Source of the DNA: Actinomadura opuntiae
GTDB taxonomy: Bacteria; Actinomycetota; Actinomycetes; Streptosporangiales; Streptosporangiaceae
Direction of reading: 5' to 3'
DNA: 64,000 nucleotides
NCBI RefSeq assembly: GCF_030283205.1
Contig: NZ_JASNWF010000017.1
Location: 217,015-281,014 of the forward strand
Shown here: positions 17,345 through 27,271 of the stretch, piece after piece
Layout of the letters: every line of letters begins with the position of its first letter
Position numbering within the stretch: the first letter of the stretch is position 1
Program-made: the position numbers and the translations under genes
Notes under the pieces: generated by a model
What the model was told of the DNA's origin: nothing
The model's input: only the letters and a program-made list of their open reading frames with translations
Databases searched by the model: none

Positions 17345-17782
17345 GTGGACGCGACCGAGGGTTCCGTGCCTTCCGAGGGGAGGGCCGCGGGCGGCACGGG
17401 CTGGTTCGACGACGCCGCCGGGCCGGTCGTGCGGCCCTACGCGCTCACCGGCGGCCGCACCCACTACGAGGGCGTCGAGTTCGACCTCGTCGCGCTGATC
17501 GAGGCCGCCGACCCGCCGCGGGACGCGGACGCGCACCCCGCCCTGCCGCCCGCCCCGTGGTCGCCGGAGCCGGAACATGACATGATCCTGGAGCTTTGCC
17601 GCACCCCGTTGTCGGTTGTCGAGATAGCGTCGGATCTGGAACTTCCCCTCGGGGTCGTCCGCGTCCTGCTCGGCGACCTGCTCGACCGTTCGCTGATACA
17701 GGTCCGGCGCCCCGCGCCGGTGGCGCAGTTCCCCAGCGAGCGCGTACTCAAGGAAGTGATCGATGGAATCCGTGCGCTCTGA
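17345..17782 (+). CDS. cvnC: DUF742 protein CvnC, copy 2
   Basis: 145-residue DUF742 protein. Contains DAAGPVVRPYALTGGRTHYEG, then ILELCRTPLSVVEIASDLELPLGVVRVLLGDLLDRSLI in parts (LCRTPLSVVEIASDL and LPLGVVRVLLGDL), ending LKEVIDGIRAL. It has an extra Pro/Asp-rich insertion of about 25 residues relative to copy 1. Start GTG 17345 lies 1 nt after the cvnB2 stop; no ATG is available nearby. It overlaps cvnD2 by 20 nt. The segment 17580-17700 is visibly less GC-rich than the rest of the operon. Confidence 0.94.
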   Translation: MDATEGSVPSEGRAAGGTGWFDDAAGPVVRPYALTGGRTHYEGVEFDLVALIEAADPPRDADAHPALPPAPWSPEPEHDMILELCRTPLSVVEIASDLELPLGVVRVLLGDLLDRSLIQVRRPAPVAQFPSERVLKEVIDGIRAL

Positions 17783-18371
17783 CGCGGCCGCCCAGGCGGG
17801 CGATTCCGCGCTGACCGTCAAGATCCTCGTGGCCGGTGGCTTCGGAGTCGGCAAGACCACCCTGGTGAGCGCGGTCAGCGAGATCCGCCCGCTGCGCACC
17901 GAGGAGGCGCTGACCGAGAAGAGCATCGGCATCGACGACACCACCGCGGTGTCGTCCAAGACCACCACGACCGTGGCGATGGACTTCGGGCGGATCACCC
18001 TGCCCAACGGCCTCGTGCTGTTCGTGTTCGGCACGCCCGGCCAGGACCGCTTCTGGTTCATGTGGGACGAGCTCGCCAAGGGCGCGCTCGGTGCGGTCGT
18101 GCTGGTCGACACCCGTCGGCTGGCCGACTGCTTCGCCTCGGTGGACTACTTCGAGCGGCGCGGCGTGCCGTTCATCATCGGCGTGAACCGGTTCGACGGC
18201 GCCGGTCGGCACACCCCCGACCAGGTCCGCGACGCCCTCGACCTGTCGCCCGACATCCCGGTCATCGACTGCGACGTCCGCGACCGCGAGGACGCCAAGC
18301 GCGTGCTCATCACGCTCGTCGAGCACATCATGCGCACGATGAGCGGGTCCCGGCAGGCCGTCACGTACTGA
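17763..18371 (+). CDS. cvnD: Ras-like GTPase CvnD, copy 2
   Basis: 202-residue GTPase with P-loop GGFGVGKTTLVSAV (about residues 25-38), SKTTTTVAMDFGRI, FGTPGQDRFWFMWDELAKG and VNRFDG. It lacks the 28-residue Gly/Pro leader of the first copy. Last gene of conservon 2, followed by a strong hairpin terminator at 18411. In Streptomyces, conservons are often followed by P450 genes; here none follows, although several P450s occur later in the window under other control. The GTP-binding motifs are complete, so activity is expected. Confidence 0.95.
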   Translation: MESVRSDAAAQAGDSALTVKILVAGGFGVGKTTLVSAVSEIRPLRTEEALTEKSIGIDDTTAVSSKTTTTVAMDFGRITLPNGLVLFVFGTPGQDRFWFMWDELAKGALGAVVLVDTRRLADCFASVDYFERRGVPFIIGVNRFDGAGRHTPDQVRDALDLSPDIPVIDCDVRDREDAKRVLITLVEHIMRTMSGSRQAVTY

Positions 18372-18410
18372 GATCCAGGCCCGACCCGGCCGCCGCGGCG
18401 GCCGGCGGAC

Positions 18411-18446
18411 GAGCCCCGGCCCGGGGAGACCCGGCCGGGGCTCTTT
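18411..18446 (+). terminator. Intrinsic terminator of conservon 2
   Basis: GAGCCCCGGCC (18411-18421) pairs perfectly with GGCCGGGGCTC (18433-18443), with an 11-nt loop and a short TTT tail, 40 nt after the cvnD2 stop. Confidence 0.85.
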
Positions 18447-18593
18447 CGTCCGCGACTTTGTCCTGTCACTGGAGAAAGTTTGATCGAACTGGCGAAAAGG
18501 TCTTCTCAAGGCGGCGAAAGCCGGTTACGGTCTCGGCATGAGACCGGGGTCACACGGCCCGGACCACCGCACCGGACCCGAGAGGACGGCGTG

Positions 18594-19787
18594 ATGCGCA
18601 TGCCGGCTCGCCCGCAGAACGTGCACCAGGCACGCCTGCTGCGGTTGCTGCGCGACGAGGGCCCGCGCTCGCGCGCCGAGCTGGGCGACGTCGTCCGGCT
18701 GTCGCGCTCGAAGCTGGCCGTCGAGCTGGACCGGCTGGTCGAGCTCGGGCTGGTGGAGGGCGCGGGGCTCGCGGCGTCGCGCGGCGGGCGGCGCTCCGGG
18801 ATCGTCCGGCTCTCGCCGCGCCTGCGGTTCGTCGCCTTCGACATCGGCGCGACCTCCATCGACGTCGCGGTGACCGACGGGGCGCTGGAGGTGCTCGGCC
18901 ACGTCAGCGAGCCGTGCGACGTCCGGCAGGGCGCGACGGCGGTGCTGGACCGGGCGCTGGACCTGCTCGGCAAGCTGCGCGACGAGGGCCTGATCCCGCA
19001 GGTGCACGGCACCGGGATCGGCGTCCCCGGGCCGGTGAGCTTCCGCGACGGCATGCCGGTCGTCCCGCCGATCATGCCGGGCTGGGACCGGTTCCCGGTG
19101 CGCGACGCGATCGGCCAGGAGCTCGGCTGCCCCGTCCGGGTGGACAACGACGTGAACCTGATGGCGCTCGGCGAGCTGCACGCGGGCCTCGCGCGCTCGG
19201 TGGACGACTTCCTGCTGGTGAAGATCGGCACCGGCATCGGCTGCGGCATCGTCGTGGACGGCGCGATCTACCGGGGCGTCTCCGGCAGCGCGGGCGACAT
19301 CGGGCACATCCGGGTCGACGACGACGGGCCCGTCTGCGCGTGCGGCAACACCGGCTGCCTGGAGGCCTACTTCGGCGGCGCGGCGCTGGCCCGGGACGCG
19401 GAGGCGGCGGCGCGCTCGGGGGAGTCGCCGCAGCTCGCCGCGCTGCTGGAGGCGCACGGCGCGCTGTCGGGCGAGCACGTCGCGCAGGCCGCGGCGGCCG
19501 GCGACCCGGCGTCGGTGCGCATCATCCGGGAGGGCGGCCGGCACGTCGGGCAGGTCCTCGCCGGCCTGGTCAGCTTCTTCAACCCGGGCCTGGTGATCAT
19601 CGCCGGCGGCGTCGCCGGGCTCGGCCACACCCTGCTCGCCGAGATCCGCGGCGTCGTCTACCGCAGGTCGGCGCCGCTGGCGACCGGCAACCTGCCGATC
19701 GTGCTGTCCGAGCTGGCCGGCGCCGCCGGGGTGGTGGGCGGCGCCCGGCTCATCAGCGACCACGTGTTCTCCCCGCCGCCCGCCTGA
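18594..19787 (+). CDS. ROK family transcriptional regulator
   Basis: 397-residue NagC/XylR-type ROK repressor. An N-terminal winged HTH (QNVHQARLLRLLRDEGPRSRAELGD, seen as VHQARLLRLLRDEGP and SRAELGDVVRLSRSKLAVELDRL in parts) precedes the sugar-kinase-like ROK domain with DIGATSIDVAVTD, GVPGPVSFRDG, VDNDVNLMALGE, the GTGIGCGIV loop, and the zinc site CACGNTGCLEAY. Starts GTG 18591, ATG 18594 and ATG 18600 compete; AGAGG upstream favours 18591-18594. It lies 58 nt upstream of the sugar ABC operon on the same strand and is the obvious candidate to control it in response to the transported sugar or its phosphate. Operator not identified. Confidence 0.93.
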   Translation: MRMPARPQNVHQARLLRLLRDEGPRSRAELGDVVRLSRSKLAVELDRLVELGLVEGAGLAASRGGRRSGIVRLSPRLRFVAFDIGATSIDVAVTDGALEVLGHVSEPCDVRQGATAVLDRALDLLGKLRDEGLIPQVHGTGIGVPGPVSFRDGMPVVPPIMPGWDRFPVRDAIGQELGCPVRVDNDVNLMALGELHAGLARSVDDFLLVKIGTGIGCGIVVDGAIYRGVSGSAGDIGHIRVDDDGPVCACGNTGCLEAYFGGAALARDAEAAARSGESPQLAALLEAHGALSGEHVAQAAAAGDPASVRIIREGGRHVGQVLAGLVSFFNPGLVIIAGGVAGLGHTLLAEIRGVVYRRSAPLATGNLPIVLSELAGAAGVVGGARLISDHVFSPPPA

Positions 19788-19845
19788 CCCCGCGTCCCCG
19801 AATCCCCGCCCCCGACCCGCGTCCCTCCTCACCCGTGGAGGCCCG

Positions 19846-21365
<1,520 letters not shown>

Positions 21366-21369
<4 letters not shown>

Positions 21370-22415
21370 CCGAGACGGACGCGGGCGTGCGCGGCACCCC
21401 GGCACGCGGGGCGTGGGCGAAGGCGCCGTGGGCCAAGGGCCCGCTGCGGCCCTCCGGCCGGGACGGTGCGGGGCGCGGGGGCGGGGAGTTCCGGCATCTC
21501 GGGCTGGTCGCCGCGCTGGCGCTGCTGGCGGTGGTCGGCGTCGTCACCGAGCCGGACAACTTCCCGACCTCCGGCAACCTGGTCGGCATCCTGGCGCTGG
21601 CCGCCACCATCGGGGTGATCACGGTCGGCCAGACCTTCGTGATCATCGGCGGCGGGATCGACCTGTCGGTCGGCTCGGTGATGGCGCTGGCGTCGGTGTG
21701 GGCGACGACCGTGGCGACCCAGTCCTACGGCCCGGCGGTGATGGCGCTGTGCGCGATCCTCGTCGGGACGGGCGCGGGCGTCGTCAGCGGGCTGCTGATC
21801 TCCTACGGCCGGATGGTCCCGTTCATCGCGACGCTGGCGATGCTGGTGTCGGCGCGCGGGCTCGCGCAGCGGATGTCGGACCGCAAGACCCAGCTCGTCC
21901 GGCCGGAGAACGACGCGATCGAGTCGCTGTCCACCACGAAGGTGCTCGGGCTGCCGCTGGTGGTGTACATCTTCGCGGCGGTGGCGGTCGCGGGCTGGGT
22001 GCTGCTGAACCGCACGACGTTCGGCCGCCGCACGTTCGCGGTCGGCGGCAACCCGGAGGCGGCGCGGCTGGCCGGCATCGACGTGCGGCGGCACACGCTG
22101 CTGCTGTACGCGCTGTCGGGGTTCTGCTGCGGCGTCGCCGCGATCATCATCATGGCCCGCACCACCACCGGCTCCAGCACCCACGGCGACCTGTACGAGC
22201 TGGACGCGATCGCCGCCGTGATCATCGGCGGGACGCTGCTGACCGGCGGGCGCGGCACCGTCGCCGGGTCGATTCTCGGCGTGCTGGTGTTCACCGTCAT
22301 CACCAACCTGTTCATCCTGAACGGCCTGCAGACCAGCGACCAGCTCATCGCCAAGGGCGTGATCATCGGGATCGCGGTGCTGCTGCAGCGCCGCGGCCTG
22401 CGCACGCCCACCTGA
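21366..22415 (+). CDS. Sugar ABC transporter permease (RbsC type)
   Basis: 349-residue CUT2 permease. A cytoplasmic N-terminus of about 40 residues rich in Gly/Arg/Lys is followed by about 8-10 hydrophobic segments. Diagnostic motifs: TFVIIGGGIDLSVGSVMALASV (parts VIIGGGIDLSVGS), YGRMVPFIATLAMLVSARGLA, and FAVGGNPEAARLAGIDVRR, the EAA-like coupling loop that contacts the ATPase, then VIIGGTLLTGGRGTVAGSILG. GTG 21366 overlaps the ATPase stop. Forms the membrane channel with the RbsA-type ATPase and the lipoprotein at 22501. Confidence 0.95.
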
Positions 22416-22500
22416 ACCCCGCTCCCACCCGAGCCCGCACGTCCACCGGACCCGCCGTGCGCCCCCCGCTGTCCCCCACCCCAGACACCAGGAGCACGTC

Positions 22501-23565
22501 ATGCGCGACCAGAGCACCCGCCCCACCCGCAGAGGCGTCCTGTTCGGCGGCGCCGCCGTCGCGGCCGGCGCCCTCGCCACCGCCTGCACCAGCAACAAGG
22601 AGAAGGACGACCCCGCCCCGGCCGCGCAGGCCGGCGCGCTCGGCGGCGACAACGACAAGCCCGGCAAGCAGGTCACGATCGGGTTCTCCGCGCCCGCCGC
22701 CGACCACGGCTGGACGGCCGCGATCGCCAAGAACGCCGAGGCGCAGGCGAAGAGGTACAAGGACGTGACGTTCAAGCCCGTCCAGCCGACCAACGACATC
22801 AACCAGCAGATCTCCGCGGTCGAGTCGCTGATCTCGGAGAAGGTGAACGTGCTGGTGATGCTGCCGAACGACGGCGAGCAGCTCAACCAGGTCGCGCGCA
22901 AGGCGATGGACGCCGGCATCCCGGTGATCAACCTGGACCGGGTGTTCCCCGACAAGCTGTCCTACCGGACGTGGATCGGCGGCGACAACTACGGCATGGG
23001 CGTGTCCGCCGGCCACTACATCGGCAAGAAGCTCAAGGCCAAGGGCGTGTCGAACCCGGTGATCGTGGAGATCCAGGGGATCGCGACGCTGCCGCTCACC
23101 CAGGACCGCAGCAAGGGCTTCGCGGACGCGCTGAAGTCCTACGGGTACTCCGTCACCGACAAGCAGGACGCGAAGTTCACCGTGGAGACCGGCAACCAGG
23201 TCGCCTCGAACCTGCTCCAGGCGCACAAGAGGATCGACGCGCTGTGGAACCACGACGACGACCAGGGCGTCGGCGTGCTCGCCGCGATCAAGCAGTCCGG
23301 CCGCAAGGAGTTCTTCATGGTCGGCGGCGCCGGGTCCGCCAACGCGATGCGCGAAATCAAATCGGGGAACGGGGTGCTGGAGGCGACCGTCACCTACCCG
23401 CCGACGATGGCGGCGTCCGCGGTCCGGCTGGCCCGGCTGCTGGCGCAGGGCAAGGGCATGGCCGACCTGGTCGAGCTCGCGCCGCCGCAGTCGCTCACGC
23501 TGGCGTCCGAGACCGTCACCAGGGACAACGTGGGCCGCTACCTGCCGCTCGGCTTCGAGTCCTGA
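22501..23565 (+). CDS. Sugar-binding lipoprotein of the ABC transporter
   Basis: 354-residue periplasmic-binding-protein-like (PBP type 1, ribose/xylose class) receptor. Signal region TRRGVLFGGAAVAAGALATAC holds a twin-arginine-like RR and a lipobox LATAC, so the mature protein is probably lipid-anchored at Cys31. Mature part: VTIGFSAPAADHGWTAAIAKNA, VLVMLPNDGEQLNQVARKAMDAGIPVINLDR in parts (VMLPNDGEQLN and GIPVINLDRVF), DNYGMGVSAGHYIGKKL, and HDDDQGVGVLAAIKQSG. AGGAG 8 nt before ATG 22501 supports the start. The ligand is likely a monosaccharide or polyol; the two downstream enzymes fit inositol-like or ketosugar catabolism. Confidence 0.94.
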   Translation: MRDQSTRPTRRGVLFGGAAVAAGALATACTSNKEKDDPAPAAQAGALGGDNDKPGKQVTIGFSAPAADHGWTAAIAKNAEAQAKRYKDVTFKPVQPTNDINQQISAVESLISEKVNVLVMLPNDGEQLNQVARKAMDAGIPVINLDRVFPDKLSYRTWIGGDNYGMGVSAGHYIGKKLKAKGVSNPVIVEIQGIATLPLTQDRSKGFADALKSYGYSVTDKQDAKFTVETGNQVASNLLQAHKRIDALWNHDDDQGVGVLAAIKQSGRKEFFMVGGAGSANAMREIKSGNGVLEATVTYPPTMAASAVRLARLLAQGKGMADLVELAPPQSLTLASETVTRDNVGRYLPLGFES

Positions 23566-23628
23566 GCGCGGGGACCGCGGCGCGCCCGCCGGAGACCCCG
23601 GCGGGCGCAGTACAGAGAGGTGAGCATA

Positions 23629-24768
23629 TTGACCACCGTCGGAGTCGGGATGGTCGGGCACGCGTTCATGGGGCGCGCCCACTCCCAGGCGTGGCGCACC
23701 GTCGGGCCGTTCTTCGGACCGCCGCTGACCCCGGTGATGGCCGCCCTCGCCGGACGCGACGCCGGCCGGGCCGCCGCCGCGGCCCGCACGCTCGGCTGGG
23801 CGTCGTCGGAGAGCGACTGGAAGCAGCTGCTGCGCCGCGACGACGTGGAGATCGTGGACGTCTGCACGCCGGGCGACGCGCACGCCGAGATCGCGGTCGC
23901 GGCGCTGGAGGCGGGCAAGCACGTGCTGTGCGAGAAGCCGCTCGCCAACTCGGTCGCCGAGGCCGAGGCGATGGCCGCCGCCGCCGAGCGCGCCCGGGCC
24001 CGGGGCGTCCGGTCGATGGTCGGGTTCAACTACCGGCGCGTCCCGGCGGTGTCGCTGGCCCGGCGGCTGGTCGCGCAGGGGCGCGTCGGGACCGTCCGGC
24101 ACATCCGCGCCCAGTACCTCCAGGACTGGCTGACCGACCCGCGGTCGCCGTTCACCTGGCGGCTGGACCGTGACAAGGCCGGGACGGGCGCGCTCGGCGA
24201 CATCGGCGCGCACATCATCGACACCGCGCAGTTCATCACCGGCCACGCGCTGGCCGGGGTGTCGGCGGTGATGGGCACCTTCGTCCCGGAACGTCCGCTG
24301 CCGGGCGGCGGGACGGCCGAGGTCACGGTGGACGACGCGGCGCTGTTCGTCGGCCGCACCGACGGCGGCGCGCTCGCCTCGTTCGAGGCCACCCGGATGG
24401 CGACCGGGCGCAAGAACGCGCTGCGGATCGAGGTCAGCGGCTCGTCCGGCGCGCTGGCGTTCGACCTGGAGTCGATGAACGAGCTGTGGTTCTACGACGG
24501 CGCGCAGGACGCCGAGACCGCCGGGTTCCGGCGGATCGTCGTCACCGAGCCCGTCCACCCGTACGCCGGGCGGTGGTGGCCGCCGGGCCACCTGCTCGGC
24601 TACGAGCACACCTTCACCCACCAGATGGCCGACTTCCTCGCCGCGATCGCCGGCGGCACCGACCCGAGCCCGTCGTTCGCCGACGGGCTGCGGGTGCAGC
24701 GGGTGCTGGCCGCGGTCGAGGCGAGCGCCGCGTCCGGCGGCTGGGCCGACGTCGAGGGGAGCCTGTGA
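23629..24768 (+). CDS. Gfo/Idh/MocA family oxidoreductase
   Basis: 379-residue NAD(P)-dependent oxidoreductase of the glucose-fructose/inositol dehydrogenase family. N-terminal Rossmann GVGMVGHAFMGRAHS, then VDVCTPGDAHAEIAVAALEAGKHVLCEKPLA (parts VDVCTPGDAH and GKHVLCEKPLAN, with the EKP lysine), and the C-terminal domain with GALGDIGAHIIDTAQF, in which the D/H pair is the usual catalytic site. Start choice: TTG 23629 is spaced 8 nt from GAGAGG; GTG 23620 would adjoin that site too closely. It probably oxidises the sugar imported by the upstream transporter. Stop and next start overlap (TGATG). Confidence 0.92.
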   Translation: MTTVGVGMVGHAFMGRAHSQAWRTVGPFFGPPLTPVMAALAGRDAGRAAAAARTLGWASSESDWKQLLRRDDVEIVDVCTPGDAHAEIAVAALEAGKHVLCEKPLANSVAEAEAMAAAAERARARGVRSMVGFNYRRVPAVSLARRLVAQGRVGTVRHIRAQYLQDWLTDPRSPFTWRLDRDKAGTGALGDIGAHIIDTAQFITGHALAGVSAVMGTFVPERPLPGGGTAEVTVDDAALFVGRTDGGALASFEATRMATGRKNALRIEVSGSSGALAFDLESMNELWFYDGAQDAETAGFRRIVVTEPVHPYAGRWWPPGHLLGYEHTFTHQMADFLAAIAGGTDPSPSFADGLRVQRVLAAVEASAASGGWADVEGSL

Positions 24769-25772
24769 TGGCGCGACCGATCACCCTGTTCACCGGCCAG
24801 TGGGCCGACCTGCCGTTCGAGGAGGTCTGCCGGCTGGCGTCCGGCTGGGGCTACGAGGGCCTGGAGATCGCCTGCTGGGGCGACCATTTCGAGGTCGACA
24901 AGGCCCTCGCCGACGACGGCTACGTCCCGCGGAAGCTGGAGACGCTCGCCAAGCACGACCTGAAGGTGTTCGCGATCTCCAACCACCTCGTCGGGCAGGC
25001 CGTCTGCGACATCCCCGACGAACGCCACCAGGCGATCCTGCCGGAGCGGATCTGGGGCGACGGCGAGGCCGAGGGCGTGCGCCGCCGCGCCGCCGAGGAG
25101 ATCAAGGACACCGCCCGCGCCGCCGCCCGCCTCGGCGTCGACACCGTCGTCGGGTTCACCGGCTCGTCGATCTGGCACACCGTCGCGATGTTCCCGCCCA
25201 CCCCGGACGCGATGGTCGAGCGCGGCTACGCCGACTTCGCCGACCGGTGGAACCCGATCCTGGACGTGTTCGACGAGGCCGGCGTCCGGTTCGCGCACGA
25301 GGTCCACCCGAGCGAGATCGCCTACGACCACTGGACGACCGTCCGCACGCTGGAGGCGATCGGGCACCGGCCCGCGTTCGGCCTCAACTTCGACCCGTCC
25401 CACTTCGTCTGGCAGGAGCTCGACCCGGTCGGGTTCCTGTTCGACTTCCGCGACCGGATCTACCACGTCGACTGCAAGGACACCAAGGTCCGCACCGGCG
25501 ACGGGCGGCGCGGGCGCCTCTCCTCCCACCTGCCGTGGGGGGACCTGCGGCGCGGCTGGGACTTCATCTCCACCGGCCGCGGCGACGTCCCCTGGGAGGA
25601 CGTCTTCCGCGCCCTCAACGCGATCGGCTACTCCGGCCCGATCTCCATCGAATGGGAGGACGCCGGCATGGACCGCCTGCAGGGCGCCCCGGAAGCGCTG
25701 GAGTTCGTCCGCGCGCTGAACGCGATGGAACCGCCGTCCGCCGCGTTCGACGCCGCCTTCTCCTCCGACTGA
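24768..25772 (+). CDS. Sugar phosphate isomerase/epimerase (TIM-barrel, AP endonuclease 2 family)
   Basis: 334-residue xylose-isomerase-like TIM barrel as found in IolE/IolH and ketosugar epimerases. Seen: LFTGQWADLPFEEVCRLASGWGYEGLEIACWGDHFE (parts QWADLPFEEVC and GYEGLEIACWG), AISNHLVGQAVCD, DTVVGFTGSSIW, FAHEVHPSEIAYD with a Glu ligand, GLNFDPSHFVWQ, YHVDCKDTKV, and ISIEWEDAGMDR. Glu, Asp and His metal ligands are in place. ATG 24768 overlaps the oxidoreductase stop (TGATG). Acts after or before the MocA-type dehydrogenase in catabolism of the imported sugar (inference). Last gene of the operon. Confidence 0.92.
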   Translation: MARPITLFTGQWADLPFEEVCRLASGWGYEGLEIACWGDHFEVDKALADDGYVPRKLETLAKHDLKVFAISNHLVGQAVCDIPDERHQAILPERIWGDGEAEGVRRRAAEEIKDTARAAARLGVDTVVGFTGSSIWHTVAMFPPTPDAMVERGYADFADRWNPILDVFDEAGVRFAHEVHPSEIAYDHWTTVRTLEAIGHRPAFGLNFDPSHFVWQELDPVGFLFDFRDRIYHVDCKDTKVRTGDGRRGRLSSHLPWGDLRRGWDFISTGRGDVPWEDVFRALNAIGYSGPISIEWEDAGMDRLQGAPEALEFVRALNAMEPPSAAFDAAFSSD

Positions 25773-25833
25773 CCCTCCGCTCGCGGCGTGCCGTCCCGTG
25801 AGGCCACGCACGGGCCGGCGCGCCGCGCTCCTC

Positions 25834-26688
25834 TCATCCGGCCGGGACGGCGCCGACCTCGGCGGGCGCGTGGGCCCGGACGAACCGTTCGAGGTCGGCG
25901 AGCGGGACGTCCATGGGCGGGACGACGATCAGCCGGTCGACGCCGATCTCCGCGTAGTCCCGGACGGACGCGGCGTCCGGCGGGCGCGGCGGTGAGACCG
26001 AGACGTGCAGGGGACGGTCGCGCCCCTCCTCCCGCTCGGCCGCCCGCAGCCGCTCGATCGACTCGGCGGCGGCGCGGCGGCCGAGCATCCAGCCGTACCA
26101 TCCGTCGGCCTCGCGGGCGGTGCGGCGCAGCGCCGCCGGGCCGTGCCCGCCCATCACCACCGGAACCGGGCGCTGCACGGGGCGCGGGTGTGCGTCCACG
26201 CCCTCGAAGTCGGCGTGCCGGCCGTGGAAGGCGGGCGCGTCGTCGTACCAGAGCGACCGGATGGCGGCGAGGTGCTCGTCGGTGCGGCCGCCGCGCTCGC
26301 CGGGCGGGACGCCCAGGGCCCGCAGCTCGGGCTCCAGGTAGCCGGCCGCCAGGCCGAAGACCAGCCGCCCGCCGCTCAGCACGTCCACGCTCGCCAGCTG
26401 CTTGGCCAGGATCAGCGGGTTGCGCTGCGGCAGGACGATGACGCCCGTGCCGAGCGCGATCCGTTCCGTGCTCGCGGCGAGGTACGTGAGGGCGACGACC
26501 GCGTCGAGGAAGGGCGCCCGCGGGTCGAGCGGCGAGGAGTCGGTGCGGGGACTCGGCAGGACGACATGGTCGCCGACCCACAGCGAGTCGTATCCGAGCT
26601 CCTCGGCGAGCGTGGCGATCCGCCCGGAGGTGCGCGGATCGGCGCAGGCGTGCAGGTTGAGCCCGTAGAGCCCGAGAGTCAGTGCCAT
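25834..26688 (-). CDS. LLM class flavin/F420-dependent oxidoreductase
   Basis: 284-residue luciferase-like monooxygenase-fold enzyme. The TIM-barrel landmarks are LAEELGYDSLWVGDHVVLP, ALGTGVIVLPQRNPLILAKQLASVDVLSGGRL in parts (GTGVIVLPQRNPL and LASVDVLSGGRL), GVPPGERGGRTDEHL, and a C-terminal MGGHGPAALRRTAREADGWYG. These favour the F420-dependent group common in actinobacteria (TIGR03619-like). ATG 26688 sits 6 nt from a perfect 21-bp palindrome, so transcription is likely repressed by the divergent MarR protein. Substrate unknown. Confidence 0.92.
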   Translation of the reverse strand: MALTLGLYGLNLHACADPRTSGRIATLAEELGYDSLWVGDHVVLPSPRTDSSPLDPRAPFLDAVVALTYLAASTERIALGTGVIVLPQRNPLILAKQLASVDVLSGGRLVFGLAAGYLEPELRALGVPPGERGGRTDEHLAAIRSLWYDDAPAFHGRHADFEGVDAHPRPVQRPVPVVMGGHGPAALRRTAREADGWYGWMLGRRAAAESIERLRAAEREEGRDRPLHVSVSPPRPPDAASVRDYAEIGVDRLIVVPPMDVPLADLERFVRAHAPAEVGAVPAG

Positions 26689-26694
26689 GGCTTA

Positions 26695-26715
26695 ATAGTC
26701 GAACTGTTCGACTAT
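26695..26715. promoter_or_regulatory. Perfect 10-1-10 palindromic operator (MarR)
   Basis: ATAGTCGAAC, a single T, then its exact reverse complement. It lies 6 nt before the LLM oxidoreductase start and 72 nt before the MarR start. A partial second copy (TCGAAC at 26747-26752) abuts a TATAGC -10-like box (26756-26761) for marR. This is the classic layout for an autoregulated MarR controlling a divergent enzyme gene. Confidence 0.85.
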
Positions 26716-26787
26716 CTAGTCAATCGATTACCCAGGGACCGGATTCTCGAACTGCTATAGCCTGAGCGGATGGCGGAGGAGAGGCCC

Positions 26788-27264
26788 ATGCGCGGCGGGC
26801 TGCCGGCGGGGCTCGCGTCCGTGACCGGTTTCCAGCTGTCCAAGTGCGGCTGGTGGCTGGAGCAGCGGCTCGAGGAGGCGCTCGAACCGCTCGGCGTCCG
26901 CGTCCGGCACTTCCTCGTGCTGGCGATGCTCAGCTCGTCCGGGACGCTGTCGCAGCAGGAGATGGCCGGCTACCTGCTGCTCGACCCCACGCTGATGGTC
27001 GGGCTCGTGGACGACCTGGAGGCGCGCGGGCTGTGCGAGCGCGCCCGCGACCCGAAGGACCGGCGCCGCCACCGCGTCCGCATCACCGACAAGGGACGCG
27101 ACGTGCACCGGCGCGCGCGTGCGCTGGCCGACGAGGTCGGCGCCGAGGTGTTCGGCCCGCTGTCGCAGGACGAGCTGCGCACCGTCGCCGGCGCGATCGA
27201 GCGGGTGATGGAGCCGTTCTGGACCGAGCAGGCCGTACGGCCGCGCCGCAAGACGGCCCGCTAG
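26788..27264 (+). CDS. MarR family transcriptional regulator
   Basis: 158-residue winged-helix MarR protein. Seen: LSKCGWWLEQRLEEALEPLGVRVRHFLVLAML in parts (CGWWLEQRLEEAL and VRHFLVLAMLSSSG), LSQQEMAGYLLLDPTLMVGLVDDLEARGL (recognition helix area LDPTLMVGLVDDLE), and the wing DPKDRRRHRVRITDKG. The chosen ATG 26788 has GGAGGAGAGG just upstream; ATG 26770 would be nearly leaderless from the TATAGC box and adds six residues. Divergent from the LLM oxidoreductase across a perfect operator. The inducer is unknown; a phenolic or quinone-like compound would suit the family. Confidence 0.93.
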   Translation: MRGGLPAGLASVTGFQLSKCGWWLEQRLEEALEPLGVRVRHFLVLAMLSSSGTLSQQEMAGYLLLDPTLMVGLVDDLEARGLCERARDPKDRRRHRVRITDKGRDVHRRARALADEVGAEVFGPLSQDELRTVAGAIERVMEPFWTEQAVRPRRKTAR

Positions 27265-27271
27265 GGATTCG

